From Desulfobacterales bacterium (GTDB lineage: Bacteria > Desulfobacterota > Desulfobacteria > Desulfobacterales > Desulfobacteraceae): a stretch of 14,427 nucleotides of DNA. Both the position numbers and the translations under genes were made by a program. Below, piece after piece: positions 5,465-13,596 of the stretch. The notes below the pieces were generated by a model, which saw only the letters and a program-made list of their open reading frames with translations, searched no databases and was not told the origin of the DNA. The stretch spans positions 1 to 14,427 of the forward strand of contig JAKSBO010000879.1 in NCBI GenBank assembly GCA_022361095.1, written 5' to 3'. How positions within the stretch are numbered: position 1 is the first letter of the stretch; each line of letters starts with the position of its first letter.

Positions 5465-6253
5465 CTAACGGTCTTGAATCGGATACCAGGTTGTGAAAAG
5501 AGGTGTTACATCCATTCCCGGTTCCTGGTGGGCAATTGGGTAGGCAAGTCCGGTTTTTTTCATGGCTTTTAAACCCTGAATTATACGTTCCAGCCGACCG
5601 GCAGGCAGGGCGATCACCATCTCATCGTCATTTAACTGTCCAAAGCTTCTTTCGCCCAAACAGGGCAGGCAAAGGGACGGTTTCCCGGTGGCCACGCAAC
5701 GGGGCAGTGCATCGGTGCAGGAACCTTCTCCTGAAAAGCTTGATTCCACCCGTTCATATTCATAATACTGCAGTCCGTTCATCAGAAGGGTCATCTGCCC
5801 GCCGTTGGCATAGATCAAAAGATATTCGGGCTCAAATTTTTCCTCATCCAGGGGGCTCATGGCCAGGGCTTCAATGGCAGAAGGTACGGGATAGCTGCCA
5901 ACTGCTTTTTTTGCCGTTTCATAATCATTGAACCAAAATCCGGCAAACCCCTTTGCTTCATTGTCTATCTGTTCTTCGTTGGCCGGGGCCAGGCCCTGGA
6001 CCCTGAGGCAGCGGTACTTTAACTGCATTTTTTCTGCCAGGGGTTTGGCATCGTCCTTTGTGATACCGATGGTTTTGCCCTGTTTCCTGACAAGGTAGGG
6101 CAGTTGACAAAAGGTGAATGCCGTTTCAGGCTTTTCCACCCCCGGGATGTCCCCAAGCTCCTCTTTTCTCACCATTCTTTTTACTGCGATAATCCGGGAG
6201 TCCAGTTGCAGCAGTTCGTTCAGGTCTTTATTAAGTTCTTTCCAATTTGTCAT
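5465..6253 (-). CDS. DUF169 family protein
   Basis: A 262-residue protein of the uncharacterised DUF169 family, cytoplasmic by lack of a signal or membrane segment. Recognisable family blocks are IIAVKRM (21-27), TFCQLPYLVRKQGKTIGITKDD (47-68), AIEALAMSPLD (126-136), PEYLLIYANGGQMTLLMNGLQY (142-163), SSFSGEGSCTDALPRCVATGKPSLCLPCLGER (171-202) and DDEMVIALPAGRLERIIQGL (209-228). Cysteines at 49, 82, 179, 186, 195 and 198 include a CX2C and suggest a metal or iron-sulfur site (inference). AAAAAGGA precedes the ATG at 6253 with 7-base spacing. It is the last of four co-oriented genes; 122 bases containing hairpin repeat C separate it from the AhpD-like gene. The biochemical function of the family is not established. 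Confidence 0.85.
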   Translation of the reverse strand: MTNWKELNKDLNELLQLDSRIIAVKRMVRKEELGDIPGVEKPETAFTFCQLPYLVRKQGKTIGITKDDAKPLAEKMQLKYRCLRVQGLAPANEEQIDNEAKGFAGFWFNDYETAKKAVGSYPVPSAIEALAMSPLDEEKFEPEYLLIYANGGQMTLLMNGLQYYEYERVESSFSGEGSCTDALPRCVATGKPSLCLPCLGERSFGQLNDDEMVIALPAGRLERIIQGLKAMKKTGLAYPIAHQEPGMDVTPLFTTWYPIQDR

Positions 6254-6314
6254 TTTGTTTTCCTTTTTGATTTAAGGGCACCTCTAATAATTGCCTTTTG
6301 GCTATGATTTCTTC

Positions 6315-6364
6315 GTTGCGGGCTGAGCCTGGATGCTGATAGAGCAGGCCGGCCCATGGCTGTT
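6315..6364 (+). repeat. Hairpin repeat family, copy C
   Basis: The best-folding copy: GGGCTG (6320-6325) pairs with CGGCCC (6350-6355) and GCCTG (6327-6331) with CAGGC (6345-6349), with one bulged A and a 13-base loop. It occupies the gap between the AhpD-like stop (6376) and the DUF169 start (6253), in the same orientation relative to the downstream gene as copies A and B. Confidence 0.8.
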
Positions 6365-6375
6365 CTAGGAAAAGA

Positions 6376-6954
6376 TCAATGACGGCCCGTCATATAAAAT
6401 TCATCATCCGGACGGACCGAAGCAAAAGTCATCATCCGGTTGGACATATTAAAAAAGGCTGTGATACCCGCAATATCCCAGATATCTTCGTCACTGAACC
6501 CATGGGTTTGAAGATTTTGAAAGTCCTCTTCTTTAATCGCCCCTGGGTCCTTTGTCATCTTCATTGCAAAATCAATCATTGCTTTCTGGCGGGGGGTGAT
6601 ATCCGCTTCATGATAATTCACCGATACCTGGTCGGCGATCCGGGGATTTTCCGTTGCAAGGCGAAGGGCCGCTCCGTGGGATTGGACACAATAGGTGCAT
6701 CCATTATAATTGGAATGGGCGATGATGATCATTTCCTTATCGGCAGGGGTCAAACCGCTTTCCCTGTTCATAAGGGCGTCATTGTATGCCAGGAAGGCAC
6801 GGAGTTCATCCGGGCGGTGGGCCAGGGCAAACAGTACATTGGGCATGAAGCCCATCTTCGCTTTAACGGCAAGGAAAATTTCCTTGAGGTCTTCGGGCAG
6901 GTCTTCGAATTCGGGTACAGGGTACCGGCTGATGTTTTGTTTCATTTTATTCAT
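6376..6954 (-). CDS. AhpD/carboxymuconolactone decarboxylase-like peroxidase-related protein
   Basis: A 192-residue AhpD-like protein of the carboxymuconolactone decarboxylase superfamily, of the length and layout of 'peroxidase-related enzymes'. Numbered from the upstream ATG at 6957, Glu75, Cys87, Cys90 and His94 form the complete EX11CX2CX3H redox motif (KEMIIIAHSNYNGCTYCVQSHG), so a thiol-dependent peroxidase or disulfide reductase activity is plausible. The C-terminal half (DITPRQKAMIDFAMKMTKDP, then FSDEDIWDIAGITAFFNMSNRMM) is the second helical repeat of the fold. Two adjacent ATGs are possible: AAAGGAG ends 3 bases before the one at 6957 and 6 before the one at 6954, so I prefer 6954. 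It lies between the radical SAM gene (85-88-base gap) and DUF169 gene and is probably co-transcribed with them. Confidence 0.88.
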   Translation of the reverse strand: MNKMKQNISRYPVPEFEDLPEDLKEIFLAVKAKMGFMPNVLFALAHRPDELRAFLAYNDALMNRESGLTPADKEMIIIAHSNYNGCTYCVQSHGAALRLATENPRIADQVSVNYHEADITPRQKAMIDFAMKMTKDPGAIKEEDFQNLQTHGFSDEDIWDIAGITAFFNMSNRMMTFASVRPDDEFYMTGRH

Positions 6955-7042
6955 CATTCACTCCTTTTGATTTACGATGATTACGCTTGGATTATATGCG
7001 GATTTTCGGATTGTCGTACAAAACCGCCAATGGATGCATGGG

Positions 7043-7918
7043 TTACCACGCAAATGTTTTAAGCACGTCCTGTTTTGTTACCGGGTGGGTGGCAATGGCA
7101 TGGTTGATTTTTTCAAGAAATTCCTCCCGGTGTTCGGGCAGCCTTCCCTTGGAGGAGATGATATTGTTGCCATGGTCCCCCCAGTAAAAGGTGTTGAAGT
7201 CCGTAAGATTCTCAAGAAGATATTTTTCCTCCCCAAGGATCTGTAACGGGGTAGCCTGAATGAATTTTCCGGCTTCAATCTCTTTGGCCAATTCAGTCCC
7301 CGGCTGTACTGCCAGGGCCATAGGCGCCATTTCCTCGGGCTCCATCATGTTGAGCAGCCTTGTGGTTTCGGCAATATGCTCATGGGAACCCTTTTTCCCC
7401 CCCAGCCCGAAGATAAAGGAGAGAAGTACATCAATGCCGGCAGCTTTGGCATGTTCCATCCCGGCCAGGGCCTGTTCCGGTGTCATCCCTTTTTTGACCC
7501 GTTTAAGAATTTCGGGATGGCCTGATTCCAGCCCGGAATAGGCCATGGTTAATCCGGCCTGTTTGAGTTCAGCAAGTTCTGAAACGGATTTGCGCCTGAA
7601 ATCATTCAGCCCGGCGTAGAGGGATATCTTTGAGCACTCATCAAACGTGGATTTGATTTTTTCAATCACTTTAAGAAGAAATCCGGTTTTCAGGGCCAGT
7701 ACATTCCCGTCAATAAGAAAGATAGATCCCACATAGGGAAAAAGCTGCCTTGCTTCATCGATATCGTTGAAAATATCTTCAAGCGTTCTGATCCCGAATC
7801 TCTTTTCTCTGAACATATCGCAGAAGGTACATTTATTATGGGTGCAGCCCAGGGTGGTCTGTATCAGCAGGCTGCCGGCCTCGATCCAGGGGCGGTATAT
7901 TTTTCCTTGGTAGTTCAT
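7043..7918 (-). CDS. Radical SAM protein
   Basis: A 291-residue radical S-adenosylmethionine enzyme. The cluster motif is GCTHNKCTFCDMF, with Cys25, Cys30 and Cys33 (CX4CX2C, one residue longer than the canonical CX3CX2C; this GC.HNKC.FC form recurs in a subset of the superfamily). FLIDGNVLAL (67-76) and MAYSGLESG (125-133, SAM-binding) follow, then LLSFIFGLGG (165-174), a TIM-barrel core without an obvious extra Fe-S or B12 domain. The C-terminal WGDHGNNIISSKGRLPEHREEFLEKI probably covers the active site. The substrate is unknown. The ATG at 7918 has GGA at 7 bases. The gene starts 36 bases after the SDR stop, so both are almost certainly in one operon with the AhpD-like and DUF169 genes under the divergent LysR regulator. 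Confidence 0.9.
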   Translation of the reverse strand: MNYQGKIYRPWIEAGSLLIQTTLGCTHNKCTFCDMFREKRFGIRTLEDIFNDIDEARQLFPYVGSIFLIDGNVLALKTGFLLKVIEKIKSTFDECSKISLYAGLNDFRRKSVSELAELKQAGLTMAYSGLESGHPEILKRVKKGMTPEQALAGMEHAKAAGIDVLLSFIFGLGGKKGSHEHIAETTRLLNMMEPEEMAPMALAVQPGTELAKEIEAGKFIQATPLQILGEEKYLLENLTDFNTFYWGDHGNNIISSKGRLPEHREEFLEKINHAIATHPVTKQDVLKTFAW

Positions 7919-7954
7919 TTAATTATCCTTTTCCTCTGTCGGTATTGCAATCTG

Positions 7955-8758
7955 CTATGATGTGCTCAACACCGCCTCAATCGTTTGGATGACTGTTTCA
8001 CATTTCCGGTCATTGAGTGCATCTGGGTGAGGAGATGAAAAATTTCCTGAATCATTGTCAAAATAACGCCCGGAGGCCGATGCAAATTCATGGGACAGGG
8101 CGGCCCGGCAGAGGATGTCAGCTCCAATGCTCAGATTTTTACCGGCAACCCCATATGCCTCTTTCACCATTTTGCTGGCCAGAAAGGAGGCGGGATTCAC
8201 TGCAATGACAGCAGGGCCTTTGTCTTTAAGGGCTCGGCCCATACGGCACGACCACATGGTCAGGGCCAGTTTACTCTGGGCATATGCCTCACTGTCAGAC
8301 AGCCTTGGCCGGCCTGCCAGGGCCGTGACATCCACCGGGGCCTGGGCCGCCGAGGAGAGGTTAATGATTCGACCCGAAAGGGTGAACAGGGACAGCAGCT
8401 TTTTCGTCAGGATATAGGGGGTGATGGTATTGACGACAAATCTCACGTCAAACCCGTCTATGGTGGCAGGATTCCGAACTTTGAAAACACCGGCATTATT
8501 AATCAATACATCAAGGCCGGTATGATTTTCAGCGACTTCAGCCCCAAACCCTTCCACATCTTTGAGATCCGAAAGATCACATAAGTGGGTTGTCAGTTTT
8601 CCGCCCGCGGATATTGCGGATAGTCTCTTTTCCACATCTGCAAGTTTGGCCGGATTCCGTCCGTGGATTATGAGGTTGTGCCCCTGGACGGCTAACATCC
8701 TGGCTGCCTCCAATCCAATACCATCCGTTGCCCCTGTAATCAGAATGTTTTTTTGCAT
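7955..8758 (-). CDS. Short-chain dehydrogenase/reductase
   Basis: A 267-residue classical-type SDR, an NAD(P)(H)-dependent oxidoreductase of the cytoplasm. TGATDGIG (8-15) is the Rossmann TGxxxGxG motif; HGRNPAKL suggests Arg34 contacts NADP phosphate. NNAG is at 87-90, Asn110 is the structural active-site Asn, and Ser136, Tyr159 and Lys163 (AYAQSKLAL) complete the tetrad. The layout resembles retinol dehydrogenase/WW-domain oxidoreductase-like SDRs. NPAS (188-191) replaces the usual PG after strand 6. I chose the ATG at 8758, preceded by GGGAG at 8 bases; the frame open to 8866 is upstream leader. It is the first gene of the four-gene operon and is divergent from a LysR gene that probably activates it. 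Confidence 0.92.
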   Translation of the reverse strand: MQKNILITGATDGIGLEAARMLAVQGHNLIIHGRNPAKLADVEKRLSAISAGGKLTTHLCDLSDLKDVEGFGAEVAENHTGLDVLINNAGVFKVRNPATIDGFDVRFVVNTITPYILTKKLLSLFTLSGRIINLSSAAQAPVDVTALAGRPRLSDSEAYAQSKLALTMWSCRMGRALKDKGPAVIAVNPASFLASKMVKEAYGVAGKNLSIGADILCRAALSHEFASASGRYFDNDSGNFSSPHPDALNDRKCETVIQTIEAVLSTS

Positions 8759-8843
8759 GATTCCGACTCCCTTCTTATTCTTAGTGATGTTACAAAATTT
8801 ATATAATGGTCCATATTGTCCACTAGGGCCTCTTTTTGATTGA

Positions 8844-8871
8844 ATTATATAACCGATTAAAAACAATACAA
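8844..8871 (-). promoter_or_regulatory. Candidate promoter of the SDR operon
   Basis: On the minus strand TTGTAT (8871-8866) is followed after 16 bases by a perfect TATAAT (8849-8844). Transcription would start near 8837, giving a leader of about 80 bases before the SDR start. The LysR-type palindrome at 8881-8899 then lies around -45 to -62, the usual activation position. Confidence 0.55.
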
Positions 8872-8880
8872 ATTAATGGT

Positions 8881-8899
8881 TGTCATGCAAAGCATAACA
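8881..8899. promoter_or_regulatory. Candidate LysR-type recognition site
   Basis: TGTCATGCAAAGCATAACA is an inverted repeat (TGTnATGC-AAA-GCATnACA) centred on 8890. It lies 8 bases upstream of the LysR start and just upstream of the SDR promoter, so it fits both autoregulation and activation of the divergent operon. Confidence 0.6.
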
Positions 8900-8906
8900 A
8901 ACTATT

Positions 8907-9806
8907 ATGCTTCACATGATACCCATTGATCTGGACATAAACATGCTGCGTTGTTTTAAGGAGGTTGCTGAAACCAAAAGCTTTACCAGGGCCGGGAATA
9001 ATATCGGTTTGACCCAGGCAGGCGTCAGCACAAAAATCCGCCGGCTCGAAGAGCGCTTAGATGCCAAAGTTTTTAACAGGACAAGCAAAAAACTATCCCT
9101 GACCCATGAGGGTGAGGTGTTGCTGATCCATGCGCAACGGATTTTGGCGGCCCATGATGAAGCTGTCAGCCGGCTGACGACCCCTAAAGCATCCGGTCTC
9201 CTCCGTGTCGGACTGATAGATTATGTCTTACCCGAGCTGCTGCCAGGTATCCTCAGCAAATTTAAAAAACGATATCCGAATATCTATCTTGAAGTTCAAA
9301 TGGATTTGGGGACAGACCTTATCCCTGCGTTTGAAAAAAAAGAGCTGGATCTGGTGGTTGCCGGAAAAGATATGTACCAGGGAAGCTGCAGGGTTCTTAT
9401 CCAGGAACCATTAGTCTGGACAGCAGGGAAAGGTGCAGAATTCGACATGCATGAAACGCTGCCTCTTGTCGTGCTGCCCTCACCCTGCCATTTTAGAAAA
9501 CTTGCCACTGAAGCGCTTGAACAAGAAAACCGGAAATGGAAAATAGTCTTCACAGGGACATCCATTTCAAGCATTCAGACTGCTGTACAAGCAGGAATGG
9601 GATTGTCTGTATTACCGATGGGTGTATTAAAGGACGGTTTGAGCAAGGCACCTTCCAAACTGGCGTTACCAGAACTGCCGATATTCTCCATTGCAATTTT
9701 TACAGATGAACAAAAAAAACACGACGCCAGAGATGTGTTTATCCGTTATCTGGAATCGGAACTCAGCAATCAGGCGCGTTCTTCATCCTCTAAATTGTAT
9801 CCATGA
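8907..9806 (+). CDS. LysR-family transcriptional regulator
   Basis: A 299-residue LysR-type regulator. The winged helix-turn-helix covers about 11-70: MLRCFKEVAETKSFTRAGNNIGLTQAGVSTKIRRLEERLDAKVFNRTSKKLSLTHEGE, the textbook LysR pattern. A linker helix follows, then a periplasmic-binding-protein-like effector domain (about 95-290) opening with GLLRVGLIDYVLPELLPGIL and including AGMGLSVLPMGVL (about 230-242). The inducer cannot be read from the sequence. Starts at 8907 and 8916 are both possible; neither has a clear ribosome-binding site. It is divergent from the SDR operon across 148 bases holding a palindrome and a promoter, which makes that operon its probable target. Confidence 0.92.
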   Translation: MLHMIPIDLDINMLRCFKEVAETKSFTRAGNNIGLTQAGVSTKIRRLEERLDAKVFNRTSKKLSLTHEGEVLLIHAQRILAAHDEAVSRLTTPKASGLLRVGLIDYVLPELLPGILSKFKKRYPNIYLEVQMDLGTDLIPAFEKKELDLVVAGKDMYQGSCRVLIQEPLVWTAGKGAEFDMHETLPLVVLPSPCHFRKLATEALEQENRKWKIVFTGTSISSIQTAVQAGMGLSVLPMGVLKDGLSKAPSKLALPELPIFSIAIFTDEQKKHDARDVFIRYLESELSNQARSSSSKLYP

Positions 9807-9930
9807 TCAGGTAATGGTCCACATTTATATTTTCCGGTCATCCTACAGAATCTGTCCCGGGCCGTGCGGGAAACCCTTGACGGTGAAGCCCACCCTGCCC
9901 AAAGCATCTGAACAGGCTTGCCGGTCTTTT

Positions 9931-12900
9931 TTACGGGCGCCTGTTTAATGATCCCCTTTTTTCTGTAAATGAAGAGAGCTGCGCCAGTATATCCAGGGCG
10001 GCCGGTTTGAAATCCTGCAGCAGGCGGATGGTTTCTGTGTCGTTTTGGTTGTGGCCGGCCTGTTCCAGCTCAAATGCCATGTCTGCCAATTCACCCGCAC
10101 CAATGCTTTTGGCTGCGGTTTTGATGGAATGGGCCAGGCGGGAGGTCTCTTTATGGTTCTTTTGCCCTACCGTACGGTCCAGTTCTTCCAGGTAGACCGG
10201 CAGATGGGTGAGAATGGACCGGCAGGTAATCAAAAGCAGTTCCTCATCATGATCTGCCAGGGAGAGGGCGCGGTCAGGGTTGAAGTATTGCCGGTTTTGC
10301 AGACCTTGGGAATCATGATCCCTTCCGGGGGAGAGCAGCCGTGAAATGGTTTGCAGCAACCTGCCGGTCTGAACCGGCTTTGTGATGTACCCGTCCATTC
10401 CTGCGGCCAGGAACCTCTCCTTATCCCCTTTCAAGGCATGTGCGGTCAGCGCGGCAACGGGGATGGCGGATTTTTGGGGGGCCTCCATCTTTCTGATCTC
10501 CCGTGTGGCTTCAAGGCCGTCCATGACCGGCATTTCAATATCCATGAGGACCAGGTCGTATTGATTCTCCCGGACCGCCTCTACGGCTTTTTGTCCGTTT
10601 GATACCATGGTGACCCGCACACCTTGTTTCTCAAGGATCGGCCGGATCACATCCTGATTGACTTGAAAATCCTCTGCCACCAGGATGCGGCAGGATTTAA
10701 GATGAATTCCATCCTTGGGGCCTGTGGCATATCCGTCCTTGGTTTGCCGGGGCCGTAACGGTGCAGATACGGGAATGTCCGTCTGCCGGGCCGGTTCCAG
10801 GCAAATTGAAAAATAGAAGATACTCCCGCAAGGTTCACCGCGCGCCACCCATATGGTTCCCCCCATCAGGTCCACCAGCTTTTTACAGATGGCAAGTCCA
10901 AGGCCTGTGCCGCCATAGGTTCTGGACAAAGAGTTTTCCAGTTGGATGAATTCCTGGAAAATCGTGTCAGCCCGGTTTTCCGGTATACCGATGCCGGTAT
11001 CCCGGACGGAAAACCGGATGGGAAGGGAGCCGCTGATGGGTCTTTCCTGGTCGCCGGGTGCCGGTTCCGCCGTAATTACGACAGATCCCTCCCGGGTGAA
11101 TTTCACAGCGTTGCCCACCAGGTTGGCCAGGATCTGACGTAACCGCGCCGGATCTCCTTTAAGGACTCTGGGCAGCCCTTTGACCGTATGGGACAAAAGG
11201 AGCCCTTTGCGGGCCGCAGCATTTGAAAACATATCCGCAACCTCTGTAATGAGCCGGTCCGGGTCAAAGGGCTGGTGCTCGATCTCCACTTTTCTGGCTT
11301 CAATGGCGGAGATGTCCAGGATGTCGTCAATGAGCGACAAAAGGTGTTCCGAAGAGTGGTGAACGACCTTGAGATATTTGCGCTGGTCCGGGGTCAGCAC
11401 CGTGGAGAGGGTCAGGTCGGTCATGCCCATAATGGCATTTACAGGGGTCCGGATTTCATGGCTCATGGTGGCCAGAAACCGGCTTTTGGCCTGGCTGGCT
11501 TCCCTTGCCAGTTCCGATGCCTGCTTTACGGCGGCATCGGCTTTTTTCCGTTCAGTGATGTCCTCGCCGGATCCCAGGATGTAAAGCAGTTCACCCTGGG
11601 GATCTAATACGGCCCGGGCGCTCAACGAGGTCCAGATCACGGAGCCGTCCTTTCTGAAGCACTGGACTTCAAATCCCGAGACCACCCGCTTCTCCTTGAC
11701 CATCCGTATAAATTCCCGGCGCTGTTCCGGGTAGAGGTAAAGGGCCTCAATGTCTGTAACCTGTTCCAACATCTGCTCGGGAGAATCAAATCCGAAAATC
11801 CGGGCCATGGCCGGATTGGCGTTTTGCAGCCGGTTGTCCGGCGTGGATTGGAAAATGCCTTCCACGGCATATTGGAAAATATCCCTGTACCGGGCCTGGG
11901 ACTTTTCCAGCTCCTTCTGGATCGCGCTGCGCTCCCGGGACTCTTCTTCCAGCCGGGCCAGGGTATGGGCCTGCGCCATGTTTATGTTGTAGAGTTCCTG
12001 GGTCCTTTCCCGGACGCGCTGCTCCAGGGCCCGGGTCTGTTCTTTTTCCCGGATGCTTGATTTTTCCAGTTCCCCGACCATGGTGTTAAACGTCCAGATC
12101 AGCCGGCCCATTTCATCTCTGCCGCCCGGGTTAAGGCGGGCTGACAGATCTCCGTCCCTGACCCGGCCCGCGCCCTGGATCAGCCGGTTCAGGGGGATGA
12201 TGACCTGTTTGCTTAAAAAAATAACAATACATACCACACAGATCAGCAAAAAAATCAGGATCATTTCCCGGAACCGCAGGTTCATGTTATCCACTGCCGT
12301 TTCAATGGCTTGCCGGGTCTGCCTGACCGAGGACAAAATAAAGGATTCCGGTGTGGCAATGCATAGATGCCATCCGGTGGCGGGAATGACCCGTGATGAC
12401 AGCAGCATCGGACCCTGCTCAAGTTCCAGGCGGTGAATGGCCGGCTTTTCCAAAGCGATGGCCCCGGCAATGTTCCTGACCGGTGCGTATTGAGAATCCA
12501 GAAGGCTTTGTCCAAGCGGGTTGCCGTATCCGATATCCGGCGGCCGGTGGGGCAGGCCGAACACAGCTGCCTGTGCCCCGGGAAAGGCAATGATGCGGCC
12601 CCGGCGGTCTACAATAAATGAAAACATGCCCGTGGACGGATCATGTCCCGGTGCATGGCTGCCCAGAATATCCTCAATCATCCGGTCCAGGGTGATGTCC
12701 ATACCCGCCACCCCCAGGAAATTGCCGTCTTTTCCGTAGATGGGGGTAACGGCGGAGGTCATAAGTCCTTTTCCGGCTTCATCCTGGTACACCGGGGTCC
12801 AGACGGTCTCCCGGCGGGGATTGTTTTCGGGGCGGGCCATCCGGTACCAGATGCTCTCTTTGATTTCGTATTCCTGGATGGGTTTGAGTTTCTCCACCAT

Positions 12901-13596
12901 GTGCCTGTTGGGGTAATAGAGGGTGAAACTGGTTTCCGTGACCACATAAACCGCGTCGGATTCCGGGGTCCGGTTTTTCACCGTTGACAGCAAAGGCCAG
13001 ATTTCGGACATCAGGGCGATATCGTGTTTGATTTCCGGTGAAATCCGGGTGTCTCCCCAGTAGAGCACGGTAAACGGGTCAGAGGCGGGATTTGAAAAAA
13101 AACGGTTGCTTGGGAAAAAAGAGAGCTTCGGTTGAAAACCACTGCCTGGGGTCCGGTCTTTTGTTGCATTGGATGTTAAAAACGGCTTTTTGTCCATGAG
13201 AATGGCGGCCTGGCGTGCAATCACCGCCGAGGAGAGGCTGATTTTACTGAAGCTGTTTTCATAGCGCCGGGTCTGCTCCGCCATAATTCGGGAAAGGAAC
13301 AGGGTTGTTTTTTTCCGGATGTGTTGTTCATTGATCCCCACACTGTACTCCCCGAATTCGACCATCAGTTGGGTTGCCAGGTAAGCCAGTGATCCCATGG
13401 AGAGCATCAGGACACAGAGAATCAGCACAATCAGTTTAAAACCGATTCTGGAAAACAGGGCGCGGTATCCGGCGAGTAACTTGTGCCCGGCTGAAAACCG
13501 TAAATTTTCGCCCGGCTTGTACTCTGCAAAATTTTCAGGGTTTGGTTCAGGCGCTGACGTTATCCGGCCCTTGTTCTTATCGTTTTTCATCTTCAT
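9931..13596 (-). CDS. dCache-HAMP-PAS hybrid sensor histidine kinase with REC and HPt domains
   Basis: A large inner-membrane hybrid kinase (1,221 residues from the ATG at 13596; numbering here counts a GTG at 13599 as residue 1). Order: cytoplasmic N-terminus; membrane segment about 53-76; periplasmic double-Cache sensor about 90-440; membrane segment 446-463; HAMP about 465-515; coiled coil to about 570; PAS about 567-686 (ending GSGEDITERKK); HisKA with His714 in SHEIRTP; HATPase with Asn830 in LVGNAVKF, DTGIG 867-871 and GGTGLGL 896-902; REC with Asp977, phospho-acceptor Asp1020, Thr1052 and Lys1074; HPt with His1157 in AHSIKTAAKSIGA. All phosphorelay residues are intact. No output domain or partner response regulator is nearby, so a separate regulator should receive the phosphate. 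The start overlaps the hrpB stop as TGATG, implying coupled translation. Confidence 0.95.
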   Translation of the reverse strand: MKMKNDKNKGRITSAPEPNPENFAEYKPGENLRFSAGHKLLAGYRALFSRIGFKLIVLILCVLMLSMGSLAYLATQLMVEFGEYSVGINEQHIRKKTTLFLSRIMAEQTRRYENSFSKISLSSAVIARQAAILMDKKPFLTSNATKDRTPGSGFQPKLSFFPSNRFFSNPASDPFTVLYWGDTRISPEIKHDIALMSEIWPLLSTVKNRTPESDAVYVVTETSFTLYYPNRHMVEKLKPIQEYEIKESIWYRMARPENNPRRETVWTPVYQDEAGKGLMTSAVTPIYGKDGNFLGVAGMDITLDRMIEDILGSHAPGHDPSTGMFSFIVDRRGRIIAFPGAQAAVFGLPHRPPDIGYGNPLGQSLLDSQYAPVRNIAGAIALEKPAIHRLELEQGPMLLSSRVIPATGWHLCIATPESFILSSVRQTRQAIETAVDNMNLRFREMILIFLLICVVCIVIFLSKQVIIPLNRLIQGAGRVRDGDLSARLNPGGRDEMGRLIWTFNTMVGELEKSSIREKEQTRALEQRVRERTQELYNINMAQAHTLARLEEESRERSAIQKELEKSQARYRDIFQYAVEGIFQSTPDNRLQNANPAMARIFGFDSPEQMLEQVTDIEALYLYPEQRREFIRMVKEKRVVSGFEVQCFRKDGSVIWTSLSARAVLDPQGELLYILGSGEDITERKKADAAVKQASELAREASQAKSRFLATMSHEIRTPVNAIMGMTDLTLSTVLTPDQRKYLKVVHHSSEHLLSLIDDILDISAIEARKVEIEHQPFDPDRLITEVADMFSNAAARKGLLLSHTVKGLPRVLKGDPARLRQILANLVGNAVKFTREGSVVITAEPAPGDQERPISGSLPIRFSVRDTGIGIPENRADTIFQEFIQLENSLSRTYGGTGLGLAICKKLVDLMGGTIWVARGEPCGSIFYFSICLEPARQTDIPVSAPLRPRQTKDGYATGPKDGIHLKSCRILVAEDFQVNQDVIRPILEKQGVRVTMVSNGQKAVEAVRENQYDLVLMDIEMPVMDGLEATREIRKMEAPQKSAIPVAALTAHALKGDKERFLAAGMDGYITKPVQTGRLLQTISRLLSPGRDHDSQGLQNRQYFNPDRALSLADHDEELLLITCRSILTHLPVYLEELDRTVGQKNHKETSRLAHSIKTAAKSIGAGELADMAFELEQAGHNQNDTETIRLLQDFKPAALDILAQLSSFTEKRGSLNRRP

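Noticed and set aside
1297..6364. CRISPR array from the three ~50-bp repeats
   Set aside because: The copies are more than 1.7 kb apart, differ in orientation and similarity, and have no regular spacers or cas genes.
6379..7062. A 227-codon plus-strand frame over the AhpD-like gene
   Set aside because: The minus strand carries a complete EX11CX2CX3H protein with a ribosome-binding site; the plus frame has no motif and spans two minus-strand genes.
9807..9930. Possible terminator between the LysR gene and the kinase (TTTTTTA at about 9926)
   Set aside because: I could not find a stem longer than a few bases directly before the T-run.
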